Assembly (NCBI RefSeq): GCF_965232925.1
Contig: NZ_CBDDRA010000010.1
Location: 62,001-126,000 of the forward strand
Length of the DNA stretch: 64,000 bases
DNA from: Tumidithrix helvetica
Lineage (GTDB): Bacteria; Cyanobacteriota; Cyanobacteriia; Pseudanabaenales; Pseudanabaenaceae
Reading direction: 5' to 3'
Shown here: one piece after another, positions 8,896-18,088 of the stretch
Numbering within the stretch: the first letter of the stretch is position 1
Layout of the letters: each line of letters opens with the position of its first letter
Notes under the pieces: model-generated
What the model saw: only the letters and a program-made list of their open reading frames with translations
What the model was told of the DNA's origin: nothing
Database searches by the model: none
Position numbers and translations under genes: made by a program

Positions 8896-9897
8896 CTAAA
8901 ACGATAGGAATCCCAAGGCTGATTTTGCCGATCGCAGAGTGGTTTCGGCAATTTCTCCAGCTTTTTGCTGACCGTTCTTTAGAACGCTTTCGAGATATCC
9001 CACTTCTTGGATAACTTCAGCATACTTGGCACGAATCGGGCGTAAATGCTCGATTACTGCCTCGGTCAGAATAGGTTTAAAGTCTCCCCAACCGCGCATA
9101 TCGGCACATTCAGCAATCACAGTATCTTTGGTCTTGTTTGCCACGATCGCATAGAGACTCAACAAGTTATGACATTCTGGGCGTTCGGGATTGTCAAATT
9201 CTAAACCTCGAATCGCATCGGTCTTACAGCGTTTAATTTTTTTGGAGATCGCATCGGCATCATCCAGTACGTGAATGCGACTCAATTCCGAAGGATCGGA
9301 TTTAGACATTTTGCTCGTGCCATCGGTCAAACTCATTACCCTAGCTCCCTCTTTGCGAATTAGCGGTGCGGGAATCTTGAATACAGGTGTTTGGTAGCGA
9401 TCGTTAAAGCTAGCGGCAATATCTCGGGTCAGTTCCAAATGCTGCTTTTGATCTTCTCCCACAGGAACGAGATCGGCTTGATATAACAAAATATCCGCTG
9501 CCATCAGCACGGGATAATCGAGCAGCCCCACATTCACGTTTTCTCCCTGCTTGATCGCTTTTTCTTTAAACTGAATCATCCGCTCTAACCAATTCAACGG
9601 CGTGTTGCAATTCAACAGCCAGGTTAATTCTGCATGGGCTGAGAGGTGCGATTGAATGAAGATCGTGGAGATGTTTGGGTCAATGCCACAAGCCATATAA
9701 ATCGCTGCAACTTGGCGGGTGTTTTCTGCTAGGGCTTTGGGATCGTGGGGCGCTGTAATCGCGTGCAAATCTACCACACAAAAATAGCTCTCATATTCAG
9801 CCTGACTTTCTACCCAATTGCGAATTGCTCCTAAATAGTTACCAATATGTAGATTTCCAGTGGGCTGAACACCTGATAGAACGCGTTTTTTTTGCAT
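8896..9897 (-). CDS. trpS: Tryptophanyl-tRNA synthetase
   Basis: A 333-residue class Ic aminoacyl-tRNA synthetase that charges tRNA-Trp. The HIGH-type motif is HIGN at 17-20 in GVQPTGNLHIGNYLGA and the KMSKS loop is at 196-200 (TSKMSKSDPS). The Trp pocket region (LLDYPVLMAADILLYQADLVPVGEDQ) is intact. Length is typical for bacterial TrpRS. It is a monocistronic housekeeping gene. Confidence 0.97.
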   Translation of the reverse strand: MQKKRVLSGVQPTGNLHIGNYLGAIRNWVESQAEYESYFCVVDLHAITAPHDPKALAENTRQVAAIYMACGIDPNISTIFIQSHLSAHAELTWLLNCNTPLNWLERMIQFKEKAIKQGENVNVGLLDYPVLMAADILLYQADLVPVGEDQKQHLELTRDIAASFNDRYQTPVFKIPAPLIRKEGARVMSLTDGTSKMSKSDPSELSRIHVLDDADAISKKIKRCKTDAIRGLEFDNPERPECHNLLSLYAIVANKTKDTVIAECADMRGWGDFKPILTEAVIEHLRPIRAKYAEVIQEVGYLESVLKNGQQKAGEIAETTLRSAKSALGFLSF

Positions 9898-9938
9898 GGG
9901 TAAGTTAGAAAATTGAAGTAAAGAGCGATCGCTAAAAT

Positions 9939-10601
9939 CTAAGAATTTTGGCTACAGGTAGACAAAATATTTAAGGGTACAGGCGAAGGAAAAATTACCG
10001 TCCGACAGAAAGGCAGACTGACATGTCCTAAGTCCTGTTTAAAATCATCTGGTATTTTACCAATAAGCGTCTCTACTACAGACTGTCTTGGATCGGTCGG
10101 AACTACCTGATAAATCACGCTGAGCACATCGTCTGGAAACCAAGCCCTCACCAAAGTTAGCAATTGAGAAGCTGTCAGGCTTTGATCGCGCGAATCTCTC
10201 GTCAGCCGCATTCCCACCAAACGTCCTTGTTCAAAATAGACATCCGCCACAAAGCCTCTGGCATACACTAACTCTTGGTTTGGCAAAGCATATAGCCCTT
10301 CTCCACCTGGTTGTAATCTATGGACAGTAGCTTGAGCGCGGTTGGTTGTTGCGATCGCTGCCCAATTGTTTTCTCGGGCATAGGCAAAAAACTGCAACTC
10401 CATCATGCCGATATGTAGGGTGTCAGGCTGTAAAGGAGGACGGGCACGGGTTTGGAGAGGGGGCAAATTGCGCGTACCACCAATTTTCTCGTCACTGGTT
10501 TCGGCAAGCACTGATTTCGGCAGTCCTAAATTGAGCGCCTGTAGCCCTAGAAATAGCAAAAATATGGAAAAAACATAAATAGCCCTTGGAGTTATTTTCA
10601 T
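9939..10601 (-). CDS. Secreted conserved hypothetical protein
   Basis: I place the start at the ATG at 10599-10601, which gives MKITPRAIYVFSIFLLFLGLQ. That is a clean signal peptide ending near LAETSDEK, whereas the upstream in-frame start puts charged residues before it. The mature part is about 190 residues with a Pro-rich stretch (LPPLQTRARPPLQPDTLHIG) and a globular domain (MELQFFAYARENNWAAIATTNRAQATVHRLQPGGEGLYALPN). It is likely periplasmic. No family was recognised. It lies upstream of trpS on the same strand with a 40-bp gap, so cotranscription is possible. Confidence 0.65.
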   Translation of the reverse strand: MKITPRAIYVFSIFLLFLGLQALNLGLPKSVLAETSDEKIGGTRNLPPLQTRARPPLQPDTLHIGMMELQFFAYARENNWAAIATTNRAQATVHRLQPGGEGLYALPNQELVYARGFVADVYFEQGRLVGMRLTRDSRDQSLTASQLLTLVRAWFPDDVLSVIYQVVPTDPRQSVVETLIGKIPDDFKQDLGHVSLPFCRTVIFPSPVPLNILSTCSQNS

Positions 10602-10773
10602 TTCGCTATTGACACCCAACACATGACACCCAAAAATATCGATCGAAAATCTATTCAATTATAGAATTGTGAATGATATCGCACTGTTTATATTCTAATA
10701 TCAGCAAAAAATATAGAGCGATACCTGATTCATGTTATAGGTAGTTTTGGTCAAATAAATTTGTTACAAAGTC

Positions 10774-11145
10774 ATGACAATTGAGTTACAGCAAGAAGAT
10801 ACACGCGGGAAAAACAAAGGTTCATCCAAAAGCTTTGAGGCAATGCGTAAGTTTGCCGAGACCTATGCAAAGCGCACAAATACATACTTTTGCGTCGATC
10901 CTAGTGTGACCAATGCTGTGATTGAAGGTCTGGCAAAACATAAGGATGAATTGGGTTCTCCGCTTTGTCCTTGCCGCTATTACGAAGATAAAGAGGCAGA
11001 AGTTAAAAATACCTATTGGAACTGCCCCTGCGTACCGATGCGCGAACGCAAAGAATGCCATTGCATGCTGTTTTTGACTGAAGAAAGCCCCTTTGTAGGT
11101 GACAAACAAGAACTGGAAATTGTTGAGATTAATTACGAAGCCTAA
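10774..11145 (+). CDS. ftrC: Ferredoxin-thioredoxin reductase, catalytic beta chain
   Basis: The 123-residue [4Fe-4S] protein passes electrons from ferredoxin to thioredoxin and so ties enzyme activity to light. The conserved Cys pairs are visible: Cys65-Pro-Cys67 (PLCPCRYY), Cys84-Pro-Cys86 (NCPCVPMRERKE) and Cys95-His-Cys97 (CHCMLF). They supply the cluster ligands and the redox-active disulphide. Length and motif spacing are those of cyanobacterial and plastid FTR beta. Its end overlaps the convergent hisF stop by 4 bp. Confidence 0.96.
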   Translation: MTIELQQEDTRGKNKGSSKSFEAMRKFAETYAKRTNTYFCVDPSVTNAVIEGLAKHKDELGSPLCPCRYYEDKEAEVKNTYWNCPCVPMRERKECHCMLFLTEESPFVGDKQELEIVEINYEA

Positions 11146-11918
11146 AGTGCCAGCTTGCGGGTTGGGATATTGCGATCGGCGAGATAATCTTTAATCTCGG
11201 CGATCGTGAGCTGTCCATAGTGCAACAACGAAGCTAGTAAAGCAGCTTCAGCTTTGCCTTCCGTTAAAGCCGTGCGAATATGTTCGCAGGTTCCTGCTCC
11301 GCCCGAGGCTATGACTGGAACTTCTACCGACTCAGCAACTTGGCGCGTGAGTTCGAGGTCGTAGCCTGCCTGCGTGCCATCGGCATCCATACTGGTCAAC
11401 AAAATTTCCCCTGCACCTCGCTGTACGGCATCCTTAGCCCATGTCAGTACATCTAAGCCTGTGTTTTCACGACCGCCACGCACGTACACGTCCCATCCAG
11501 GGCGCTGTGGGTCAAGACGGCGACGGGCATCGATCGCGACGACAATACACTGATTGCCAAAGCGATCGCTACTGCGATTAATTAAATCTGGATCTTTGAC
11601 CGCAGAGGAGTTCATACTAACCTTATCGGCTCCTGCTCGCAGCAGTTCGCGAATCATATTTACGTCTCTGATGCCTCCGCCAACCGTGAGCGGTATAAAA
11701 ACCTGCTCGGCAGTACGATAAACTACGTCTAGAATAATGTTGCGATCTTCATGGGTAGCTGTGATGTCTAGAAATACTAGTTCATCTGCACCTGCTTGGT
11801 TGTAGACCTGCGCTAGTTCTACGGGATCGCCTGCATCTTTTAAGTCAACAAAGTTGACACCTTTGACTACTCGACCAGATTTCACATCTAAACAGGGCAA
11901 AATGCGCTTGGCTAACAT
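11142..11918 (-). CDS. hisF: Imidazole glycerol phosphate synthase, cyclase subunit
   Basis: The 258-residue (beta-alpha)8 barrel converts PRFAR plus ammonia from HisH into IGP and AICAR in histidine and purine metabolism. It begins MLAKRILPCLDVKSGRVVKG with catalytic Asp11. The second phosphate-binding half, VPVIASGGAGTCEH, is intact. Length is standard. The gene stands alone, with no other his gene in the window, as usual in cyanobacteria. Confidence 0.96.
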   Translation of the reverse strand: MLAKRILPCLDVKSGRVVKGVNFVDLKDAGDPVELAQVYNQAGADELVFLDITATHEDRNIILDVVYRTAEQVFIPLTVGGGIRDVNMIRELLRAGADKVSMNSSAVKDPDLINRSSDRFGNQCIVVAIDARRRLDPQRPGWDVYVRGGRENTGLDVLTWAKDAVQRGAGEILLTSMDADGTQAGYDLELTRQVAESVEVPVIASGGAGTCEHIRTALTEGKAEAALLASLLHYGQLTIAEIKDYLADRNIPTRKLAL

Positions 11919-12648
11919 ATTGGCTAAAACAGGTAATTATCGGAATCTTTTCTGGGTTTTCTATTGTACCTTCTGCGTTTTATTCTCTAGCATTTTATTG
12001 CCGATCGCAGAGGCAAGTACAATTTGGAAAATTTCTGGGCAAGAAGTTTTAAAGTTTGAATATAGCGACGATCTGGCAAAGGCTAAGATCAAGCAGCTAG
12101 ATCGACGGTTGGCACAAATCGTTGCTACGCTCAACCCCGATCAACCTTGGGCGATCGATATTCTGCCCTATCCAAATGCTGCGACGAATCCTACAATATC
12201 TCCCGTTCCAATTCCACCCGAGCAAGTGAAGTCTGCTGCGATTCGCTTGCAGGGGCAGGTGCTGCTCGAAGTGACGGAAGCAGATCTACGCTTGCATCAA
12301 GCCAGTTCGGTGATGGAACTTGCGAATACTTGGGCGCGATCGCTGGCAAACCTGTTTAGTCAGCCAATCGTCAGACAAGTGCTGGTGGCAGCGGTTGAGA
12401 TGCCAGCTCAGGTTAACTTTAGCGGCATCACCTATTACCTCAAGCCAGAAATCGCGTTAGATCGCGGTCTATTTCGCACGACTGGCAAGCGCGTCGATGG
12501 ACGATTTGTGTTTTGGGAAGTGCCTCCAGACAAAAAAGCCTACGAAGTCGGGGAGACCACAATTAAAGAACCGAAAGCACCCCTAACAAAAATTTATCTT
12601 TTAAATCGATATTTGCAATTCATGCCCTACCTCAATCAAGAGCATTAG
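11902..12648 (+). CDS. Exported hypothetical protein, cyanobacterial
   Basis: The protein has a hydrophobic N-terminal segment (NLFWVFYCTFCVLFSSILLP) ending in IAEASTIW, then a roughly 210-residue soluble part. A charged helix (DDLAKAKIKQLDRRLAQIVATL) precedes a mixed domain. The start is ambiguous. ATG at 11902 overlaps the divergent hisF start by 17 bp, TTG at 11920 avoids the overlap, and the longest frame opens at 11854. The N-terminal helix resembles the periplasmic leader domain of some cyanobacterial MscS-type channels, but no channel follows, so I do not assign a function. Confidence 0.6.
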   Translation: MRLANILAKTGNYRNLFWVFYCTFCVLFSSILLPIAEASTIWKISGQEVLKFEYSDDLAKAKIKQLDRRLAQIVATLNPDQPWAIDILPYPNAATNPTISPVPIPPEQVKSAAIRLQGQVLLEVTEADLRLHQASSVMELANTWARSLANLFSQPIVRQVLVAAVEMPAQVNFSGITYYLKPEIALDRGLFRTTGKRVDGRFVFWEVPPDKKAYEVGETTIKEPKAPLTKIYLLNRYLQFMPYLNQEH

Positions 12649-12689
12649 ACTTTGAAGGTTTTACCTTCCTAGAATTCCTCTTTACACTC

Positions 12690-12776
12690 GCGGCGAAGCG
12701 ACTTCCCGCAGGGTAGAGGAAAAATCGGAAATTCAGTTCCCTCCCCTTTGCAAGGGGAGGGCTAGAGTGGGGTAAT
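12690..12776. repeat. Dispersed cyanobacterial repeat with perfect 9-bp hairpin
   Basis: The intergenic segment contains GCGAAGCGACTTCCCG (12693-12708), found again exactly at 37766-37781. It also has the hairpin CCTCCCCTT-TGC-AAGGGGAGG (12740-12760) followed by GCTAGAGTGGGGT. This C/G-rich motif is a familiar interspersed repeat in cyanobacterial genomes. It may double as a transcription end for the upstream gene. Confidence 0.6.
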
Positions 12777-12834
12777 CCTCTCAAATTTTTAACCCGATCT
12801 GAAGTTAACGAATCGCTGACATCTAATTGATTCC

Positions 12835-13353
12835 ATGAGTTCTTCTTTTTTCCCGACTCCTGATTTATCCTTGGCGACATTTGTCGCACCTGATGCCGTG
12901 GTGATAGGCGATGTCAAAATCGCTGCCCAAACGAGTATCTGGTATACCGCCGTGGTGAGAGCCGATGTCAACCCCATCCATATTGGGGCTTGCAGCAATA
13001 TTCAAGATGGTGCGATTTTGCATGGCGATCCAGGATTACCCTTGGTAATTGCAGAGTATGTTACGGTTGGGCATCGCGCTGTGATTCACGGTTTAGAAAT
13101 TGGTAGAGGTAGTTTGATTGGTATCGGTGCGATCGTTTTAGAAGGTGTGAAAGTGGGGGCAGGGAGTATTGTTGGAGCGGGTGCAGTAGTGACTAAAGAT
13201 GTGCCTGCAGGTGTTGTGGTAGCAGGGGTTCCAGCTAAGGTGCTGCGATCGCTTTCTGAGGCTGAAATTCAAGCCTTGATCGAACATGCTGAGAAATACT
13301 ATAAACTAGCTCTCGTCCATGCGGGGAAAGGAATTGACAAGGGGTTTCGCTAA
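12835..13353 (+). CDS. Gamma-carbonic-anhydrase-like left-handed beta-helix protein
   Basis: The 172-residue protein is built of hexapeptide repeats (VIGDVKIA, SLIGIGAIVLEGVKVGAGSIVGAGAVVTKD) as in YrdA/PaaY and the N-terminal domain of CcmM. The three zinc ligands of gamma-carbonic anhydrases are present: His63 (LHGD), His80 and His85 (VGHRAVIHG). The C-terminal helix SEAEIQALIEHAEKYYKLAL is typical. It lacks CcmM's RuBisCO small-subunit-like repeats. It is probably a free-standing gamma-CA homologue; activity is not proven by sequence. Confidence 0.88.
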   Translation: MSSSFFPTPDLSLATFVAPDAVVIGDVKIAAQTSIWYTAVVRADVNPIHIGACSNIQDGAILHGDPGLPLVIAEYVTVGHRAVIHGLEIGRGSLIGIGAIVLEGVKVGAGSIVGAGAVVTKDVPAGVVVAGVPAKVLRSLSEAEIQALIEHAEKYYKLALVHAGKGIDKGFR

Positions 13354-13482
13354 TCTGGATTTGAGCTTAGTAGATAATTTCTAATCAGTGCGATCGCATG
13401 GTATGAAGCACTTCAAACCTACAGTTATGCTCGATCGCCTTCTATAATAGGTTTAGTTAAAGTCCAGTAAGAATTTTAGATT

Positions 13483-15285
13483 ATGGTTTCAGTTGCGGTA
13501 AAGCCAAGTGATATTCTGCGTCAGGCCGATCCTGAGCGTTTACATCGTATTCGTCACACTTGCTCTCATGTGATGGCAATGGCAGTACAAAAGCTATTTC
13601 CAGAGACAAAGGTCACGATTGGCCCATCGACTGATACTGGTTTTTACTACGATTTCGATCGCAAGGAAGCCTTTACGCCTGCCGATCTCAAAGCCATAAC
13701 TAAAGAAATGAAGCGCATTATCAAGGCAAATCTGCCCTTAGTGCGTCAAGAATTCGATCGCGCCACCATCAAAGCTGAGATCGAAAAACTCAACGAGCCA
13801 TACAAGTTGGAATTGTTGGATGCAATTCCCGAAGGTGAAATCATTACGCGCTATACGATTGGCGACCCTGCTGTTGCAGCGAAACCTTGGTGGGATCTCT
13901 GTGCTGGCCCGCATTTAAACACAACAGGCGAAATTAACCCCGATGCTTTTGAGCTAGAGAGCATTGCAGGAGCCTATTGGCGTGGGGATGAGAAAAACGC
14001 GATGTTGCAGCGCATCTATGGCACGGCTTGGGAGACCGCTGAGCAGCTAGCTGCGTATAAGGAACAAATCGAAGAGGCAAAACGCCGCGACCATCGCAAG
14101 ATTGGTAAAGATTTACAGCTATTTAGCATTCAAGAAAAAGCAGGTGGCGGTCTCGTGTTTTGGCATCCACGCGGCGCGACGATGCGGAACATTATCGAGA
14201 GTTTCTGGAAAAACACCCATGTTGAGAATGGCTACGAACTCGTTTCTACGCCACATATGGCAAACCTTGACCTTTGGATAACTTCAGGTCATAACGACTT
14301 TTATCGCGAAAGTATGTTTCAGCCCATGAAGGTGGAAGAACAGACTTATCAAATCAAACCGATGAACTGTCCTTTCCATGTGTTGATTTACAAAGATTCT
14401 CTGCACTCCTATCGAGAGCTACCCATGCGTTGGGCAGAGTTGGGAACAGTCTATCGCTACGAGCGATCGGGAACCATGCACGGTCTAATGCGCGTGCGCG
14501 GCTTTACCCAAGATGATGCCCATATTTTCTGCACTGAGGCTCAGATTGCAGATGAGATCTTGGGGGTACTAAACCTAGCTGAGATGATTTTGACTACATT
14601 TGGCTTTGAGAACTACGAGGTGAATCTCTCCACACGCCCAGAGAAATACGTCGGTTCTGAAGAGATTTGGGATAAAGCTACTAGTGCCTTGCGAAATGCT
14701 CTCGACCAAAAAGGTTGGAACTATATCGTGGATGAGGGTGGTGGTGCGTTTTACGGGCCAAAGATCGATATCAAGATTGAAGATGCGATCGGGCGGCGTT
14801 GGCAATGTTCTACGATTCAGGTGGACTTCAATTTACCCGAACGTTTTGACATGGAGTATGTCGGAGAAGATGGTAATCGCCATCGCCCCATCATGATTCA
14901 CCGTGCCTTATTTGGCTCCTTAGAGAGATTTTTTGGCATTCTGGTCGAAAACTTCGCGGGTGACTTTCCCTTGTGGTTGGCTCCGATTCAAGCGCGAATT
15001 ATTGCTGTGTCCGATCAACTGCTAGACTATGCCAATCAGGTTGCCGCCCAAATGCAGAAGGCGGGGTTGCGCGTGCAGGTCGATAACAGCGGCGATCGCA
15101 TGGCAAAACAAATTCGCAAAGCCGAGCTAGAAAAGATTCCCGTAATGGCAGTGATTGGTGCTAAGGAAGTTGAGGCGAACACGCTCAGTATTCGCAGTCG
15201 CAAGCATGGCGATCTCGGCGCGATCGCGCTTGAAGAAGCGATCGATAAAATGCTCGCCGCCGTTCAAAATCACGGTTGGTTCTAG
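13483..15285 (+). CDS. thrS: Threonyl-tRNA synthetase, TGS-less cyanobacterial form
   Basis: A 600-residue class II synthetase. It lacks the N-terminal TGS domain of the 640-residue E. coli enzyme and starts directly with the editing domain, whose HxxxH motif is at His25/His29 (RHTCSHVMAMAV). Catalytic-core motifs follow: LFSIQEKAGGGLVFWHPRGA, the zinc-ligand region PMNCPFH, motif 2 YRYERSGTMHGLMRVRGFTQDDAH, and the C-terminal HGxx anticodon domain (VAAQMQKAGLRVQVD). A strong intrinsic terminator follows at 15325-15360. Confidence 0.96.
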   Translation: MVSVAVKPSDILRQADPERLHRIRHTCSHVMAMAVQKLFPETKVTIGPSTDTGFYYDFDRKEAFTPADLKAITKEMKRIIKANLPLVRQEFDRATIKAEIEKLNEPYKLELLDAIPEGEIITRYTIGDPAVAAKPWWDLCAGPHLNTTGEINPDAFELESIAGAYWRGDEKNAMLQRIYGTAWETAEQLAAYKEQIEEAKRRDHRKIGKDLQLFSIQEKAGGGLVFWHPRGATMRNIIESFWKNTHVENGYELVSTPHMANLDLWITSGHNDFYRESMFQPMKVEEQTYQIKPMNCPFHVLIYKDSLHSYRELPMRWAELGTVYRYERSGTMHGLMRVRGFTQDDAHIFCTEAQIADEILGVLNLAEMILTTFGFENYEVNLSTRPEKYVGSEEIWDKATSALRNALDQKGWNYIVDEGGGAFYGPKIDIKIEDAIGRRWQCSTIQVDFNLPERFDMEYVGEDGNRHRPIMIHRALFGSLERFFGILVENFAGDFPLWLAPIQARIIAVSDQLLDYANQVAAQMQKAGLRVQVDNSGDRMAKQIRKAELEKIPVMAVIGAKEVEANTLSIRSRKHGDLGAIALEEAIDKMLAAVQNHGWF

Positions 15286-15324
15286 CCAATTCTGGTCAGC
15301 TTAGGGGCAGAGAATCAAAAAGGT

Positions 15325-15360
15325 AGAAGGTAGAGATGATTTATATCATCTCTACCTTCT
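15325..15360 (+). terminator. Intrinsic terminator of thrS
   Basis: A perfect 16-bp stem, AGAAGGTAGAGATGAT (15325-15340) pairing with ATCATCTCTACCTTCT (15345-15360), has the 4-base loop TTAT and is followed by TTT. It lies 40 bp after the thrS stop. Confidence 0.8.
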
Positions 15361-15366
15361 TTTGGC

Positions 15367-15394
15367 GTAGGGGCAATTCATGAATTGCCCCTAC
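15367..15394. repeat. 28-bp perfect palindrome, dispersed repeat
   Basis: GTAGGGGCAATTC and its complement meet at the centre CATG-type dyad, giving a perfect 28-bp palindrome. The identical palindrome occurs at 55984-56011, and half-site relatives (TTTGCCCCTAC) occur in the repeat at 6688-6767. Confidence 0.75.
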
Positions 15395-15416
15395 AGGTCT
15401 TCTTGAATTTTGTCAG

Positions 15417-15902
15417 TTAAGCAGTTGCTTTCGACATTTGATCGATGAGGCGCAGCACGATATCAAAACCCGTAATGGTCTGCCAAGCAAAGATCGCAAC
15501 CAAGGATACGTTGATGCTGATGTGGGTAATTCTTGCCCACTCTTTGCCCTGTTGCATAAATGGTGCAAGCGAGGCAGATAGAGCTGCCAAGGCTGCTAAA
15601 CCAAGCCCAGCAAACAGATGGGGGCCAGGAAACAATTTATTGTTGTTGATATAGGTCACTGCCATACCGCCCACACAACCCACAACCATCAAAACCAAAA
15701 AGAGAGAACCAATTTTGTAATGTTGAAGGTTGTAACGGGCTGACATCATGGCTTTTTTGGTTTCACCCTCGGCACTACGCGCCCGTCGAAATTGGATACC
15801 CAGATATAAAGCATAGAGAGCCAATATAAGGGTCAAGGTCATCAAAACAGGATGAAAGAAAGTTACGAATGGCTTTAATGCTGTTGGAATCTGAATGCCC
15901 AT
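15417..15902 (-). CDS. DUF4079 family membrane protein
   Basis: The 161-residue protein has about four hydrophobic segments: PVLMTLTLILALYALYLGIQ near 20-39, LFLVLMVVGCVGGMAVTYI near 65-84, LFAGLGLAALAALSASLAPF near 95-115, and ISINVSLVAIFAWQTITGF near 128-146. Between them lies a basic loop (RRARSAEGETKKAMMSARYN). This is the DUF4079 pattern found across cyanobacteria and plastid-bearing plants. The function is unknown; a cytochrome-b561-like fold has been suggested for this type of bundle, but I see no clear heme His pairs. Confidence 0.85.
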   Translation of the reverse strand: MGIQIPTALKPFVTFFHPVLMTLTLILALYALYLGIQFRRARSAEGETKKAMMSARYNLQHYKIGSLFLVLMVVGCVGGMAVTYINNNKLFPGPHLFAGLGLAALAALSASLAPFMQQGKEWARITHISINVSLVAIFAWQTITGFDIVLRLIDQMSKATA

Positions 15903-15982
15903 AAATTTCCTGAAAGTTAAGTAATCTAAATCAATTTATTAAATAGTGTAAACCAATTTCCTGATAGGGTTTAAAGCTTAGG

Positions 15983-16483
15983 CTACACAAACTCCCAATT
16001 GCTAAACGTTGCGGCTTGACCCCAATTTTTGCCTTGTTCGTCGATCGCATTCCAGATCGTCGCATTGTTAATGTAAAAGCGTTGCCCCACACTGTTAATC
16101 CGAAGACCCCGATAATTTTCAATAAATCCTTGGGTTCGGGTTTGAGTGAGAACGCGATCGCGTTCCTCTTGTTTGATCGCCTCAGCCGTACAGCGCGAAG
16201 GTGTGGTCGTAAAATGCGCCCAGTCCATTTGCCAGAGTTTTAACGCCGTAAGATTGCCGTAATTGAGAATGGGATCGGCCTCTAAGCCGTGGGAGACAAT
16301 GACAAAGTCTGCTTCAAATAGGGCTTTAGCGGTTGCTATTGGCGAATCCGCGATCTGGGAATCTAAGATCTGGATCAGGGGTTTTCCAGTCCAATGTTCA
16401 AAACTGTATAGCAAACGTTGGCTATGCTGAACGATCGCTTCTTGCTGCCAAATGGGTGGCATTGATTGAATCTCCTCGGTCAT
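15983..16483 (-). CDS. MEKHLA-domain protein
   Basis: The 166-residue protein consists almost wholly of a MEKHLA domain (IVQHSQRLLYSFEHWTGKPLI, FEADFVIVSHGLEADPILNYGN). This is a PAS-related sensor module known from plant HD-ZIP III factors and bacterial stand-alone proteins. The ligand is unknown. No signal peptide or effector domain is present. It is divergent from the GTG-start hydrolase. Confidence 0.85.
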   Translation of the reverse strand: MTEEIQSMPPIWQQEAIVQHSQRLLYSFEHWTGKPLIQILDSQIADSPIATAKALFEADFVIVSHGLEADPILNYGNLTALKLWQMDWAHFTTTPSRCTAEAIKQEERDRVLTQTRTQGFIENYRGLRINSVGQRFYINNATIWNAIDEQGKNWGQAATFSNWEFV

Positions 16484-16593
16484 GGCTAGATTATCCTACG
16501 CAGTGTAGAGAGGGCTTACTCGGTCTGTATGCTAAAAGTTAATTCAGCGATCGAGTTTCCAATATCCAATATTCAGTAGCCAAATTCAAGCCA

Positions 16594-17481
16594 GTGATTA
16601 CCCAACAAATACCAACTAGTCAGTTTGAGCAATGCCAATGGCAGTGGCAAGGACACCGAATTCAGTACACTGTTGTGGGTGAGGGGCAACCGCTCGTCCT
16701 AATTCACGGCTTTGGGGCTTCGATTGGGCATTGGCGCAAAAACATTCCCGTTCTAGCAGCCGCAGGCTATCAGGTGTATGCGATCGATTTGCTGGGGTTC
16801 GGCAATTCTGATAAACCTGCGTTAGATTACTCCTTGGATCTATGGCAGCAACTCTTAAAAGATTTTTGGCAAGCGCATATTCAGACCCCGACGATTTTTA
16901 TCGGTAACTCGATTGGGGCATTACTAGCCCTAATGCTGGTGGCGGACTATCCTGAAATCTCCGCAGGTGGGGTTTTACTGAATGTTGCAGGCGGACTCAA
17001 TCACCGTCCCGACGAACTCAATTATCCCTTGCGCTGGATTATGGGAGCCTTTACCCAGTTAGTGAGTTCTCCAATTACGGGTAAGTTTCTATTCGATCGC
17101 GTGCGGCAAAAACATCGCATTCGCGGCACGTTGTCTCAGGTCTATCGCAATGCCGACGCAATTACTGACGAACTGGTGGAAATTCTCTATCAGCCTTCTT
17201 GCGATGCGGGAGCGCAGCAGGTATTTGCTTCTGTGTTGACTGCTCCTGCGGGTCGCAAACCAGCGGAATTGTTGCCTCAAGTGGAACGTCCTCTGCTAGT
17301 TTTGTGGGGAGAATCTGACCCTTGGACGCCCTTTAAAGCTGCCAAAATCTATCAAGACAACAGCCAGACAAAAAATATCAAAGTAATCCCGATCGCGAAT
17401 ACTGGTCATTGCCCCCATGACGAAAGACCAGAGGTGGTTAATCCTTTGATCGTGGATTGGTTGTCTGAGATAGGGATTTAA
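16594..17481 (+). CDS. Alpha/beta-fold hydrolase
   Basis: The 295-residue serine hydrolase fold starts at GTG 16594. The oxyanion region is LVLIHGFGASIGHW at about 34-47 and the nucleophile elbow is GNSIGA with Ser106. The acid is in LLVLWGESDPWTP and the His in ANTGHCPHDERPE near the C-terminus. The overall pattern matches the cyanobacterial haloalkane-dehalogenase/BioH-like group; cofactor and substrate are undetermined. Its 3' end overlaps the convergent DUF1997 gene by 44 bp. Confidence 0.88.
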   Translation: MITQQIPTSQFEQCQWQWQGHRIQYTVVGEGQPLVLIHGFGASIGHWRKNIPVLAAAGYQVYAIDLLGFGNSDKPALDYSLDLWQQLLKDFWQAHIQTPTIFIGNSIGALLALMLVADYPEISAGGVLLNVAGGLNHRPDELNYPLRWIMGAFTQLVSSPITGKFLFDRVRQKHRIRGTLSQVYRNADAITDELVEILYQPSCDAGAQQVFASVLTAPAGRKPAELLPQVERPLLVLWGESDPWTPFKAAKIYQDNSQTKNIKVIPIANTGHCPHDERPEVVNPLIVDWLSEIGI

Positions 17482-18088
17482 GTTCTTCTTTGGTTCTGCT
17501 TGACTTAGCTAAACTCTTAGCTAAACCCCTAGCCCATTCCTTATAGTCTTCGATCAAATGCCGTTCTAACTGTTCTTTCATGGTCAGCAGGACACTTCTC
17601 AGCAAGCTATTCCCGACAATACCGATCGCACCGGGAGGCGTAAAGAGCAAAAAGGAAGGGGGAATATCTACACTGACGCGCAAATTCACATGCCCTACCA
17701 GTTTGGTGTGATGTTTGGAATCGGCGATTGGCTTGAGTTGTCCTTGCAGAGATAGTTTGAAGTTGTGATTCATAAAATCTGCACCTTTAATTTCTGCACC
17801 AATGGAACGTAAATGCAAGGAACTATCAGGCTTGACATGAATTTCAATGTCCGCGATCGGTCGGATCTTGAGGTGAAAAAACTGTAAAGGCTGTACGAGC
17901 AACTTATAGCGAAAATACCCTTGCTGGCTCAAATTTGTCGATAGGTTTAATGCCTCCAGCCCAGTATTAGTGCGATCGGCAAGCAGTTTAATCAGTCTTT
18001 GCGGTTGCTGTAAATAGTCTGAAATCCCTACAGGCTCAGGTGGAACATGTAAAGCGATCGATTCGGTAGCGTGAAATTCAGTCGTCAT
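17438..18088 (-). CDS. DUF1997 family protein
   Basis: The 216-residue protein has the DUF1997 pattern seen in cyanobacteria and chloroplasts. It starts TTEFHATESIALHVPPEP and includes the core strand text RYKLLVQPLQFFHLKIRPIADIEIHVK. The GHVNLRVSVDIPPSFLLFTPPGAIGIVGNSLLRSVL segment follows, then a C-terminal basic helix. It may be a START/polyketide-cyclase-like lipid-binding fold. It is soluble, with no signal peptide. The end overlaps the neighbouring hydrolase gene tail-to-tail by 44 bp. Confidence 0.82.
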   Translation of the reverse strand: MTTEFHATESIALHVPPEPVGISDYLQQPQRLIKLLADRTNTGLEALNLSTNLSQQGYFRYKLLVQPLQFFHLKIRPIADIEIHVKPDSSLHLRSIGAEIKGADFMNHNFKLSLQGQLKPIADSKHHTKLVGHVNLRVSVDIPPSFLLFTPPGAIGIVGNSLLRSVLLTMKEQLERHLIEDYKEWARGLAKSLAKSSRTKEELKSLSQTTNPRSKD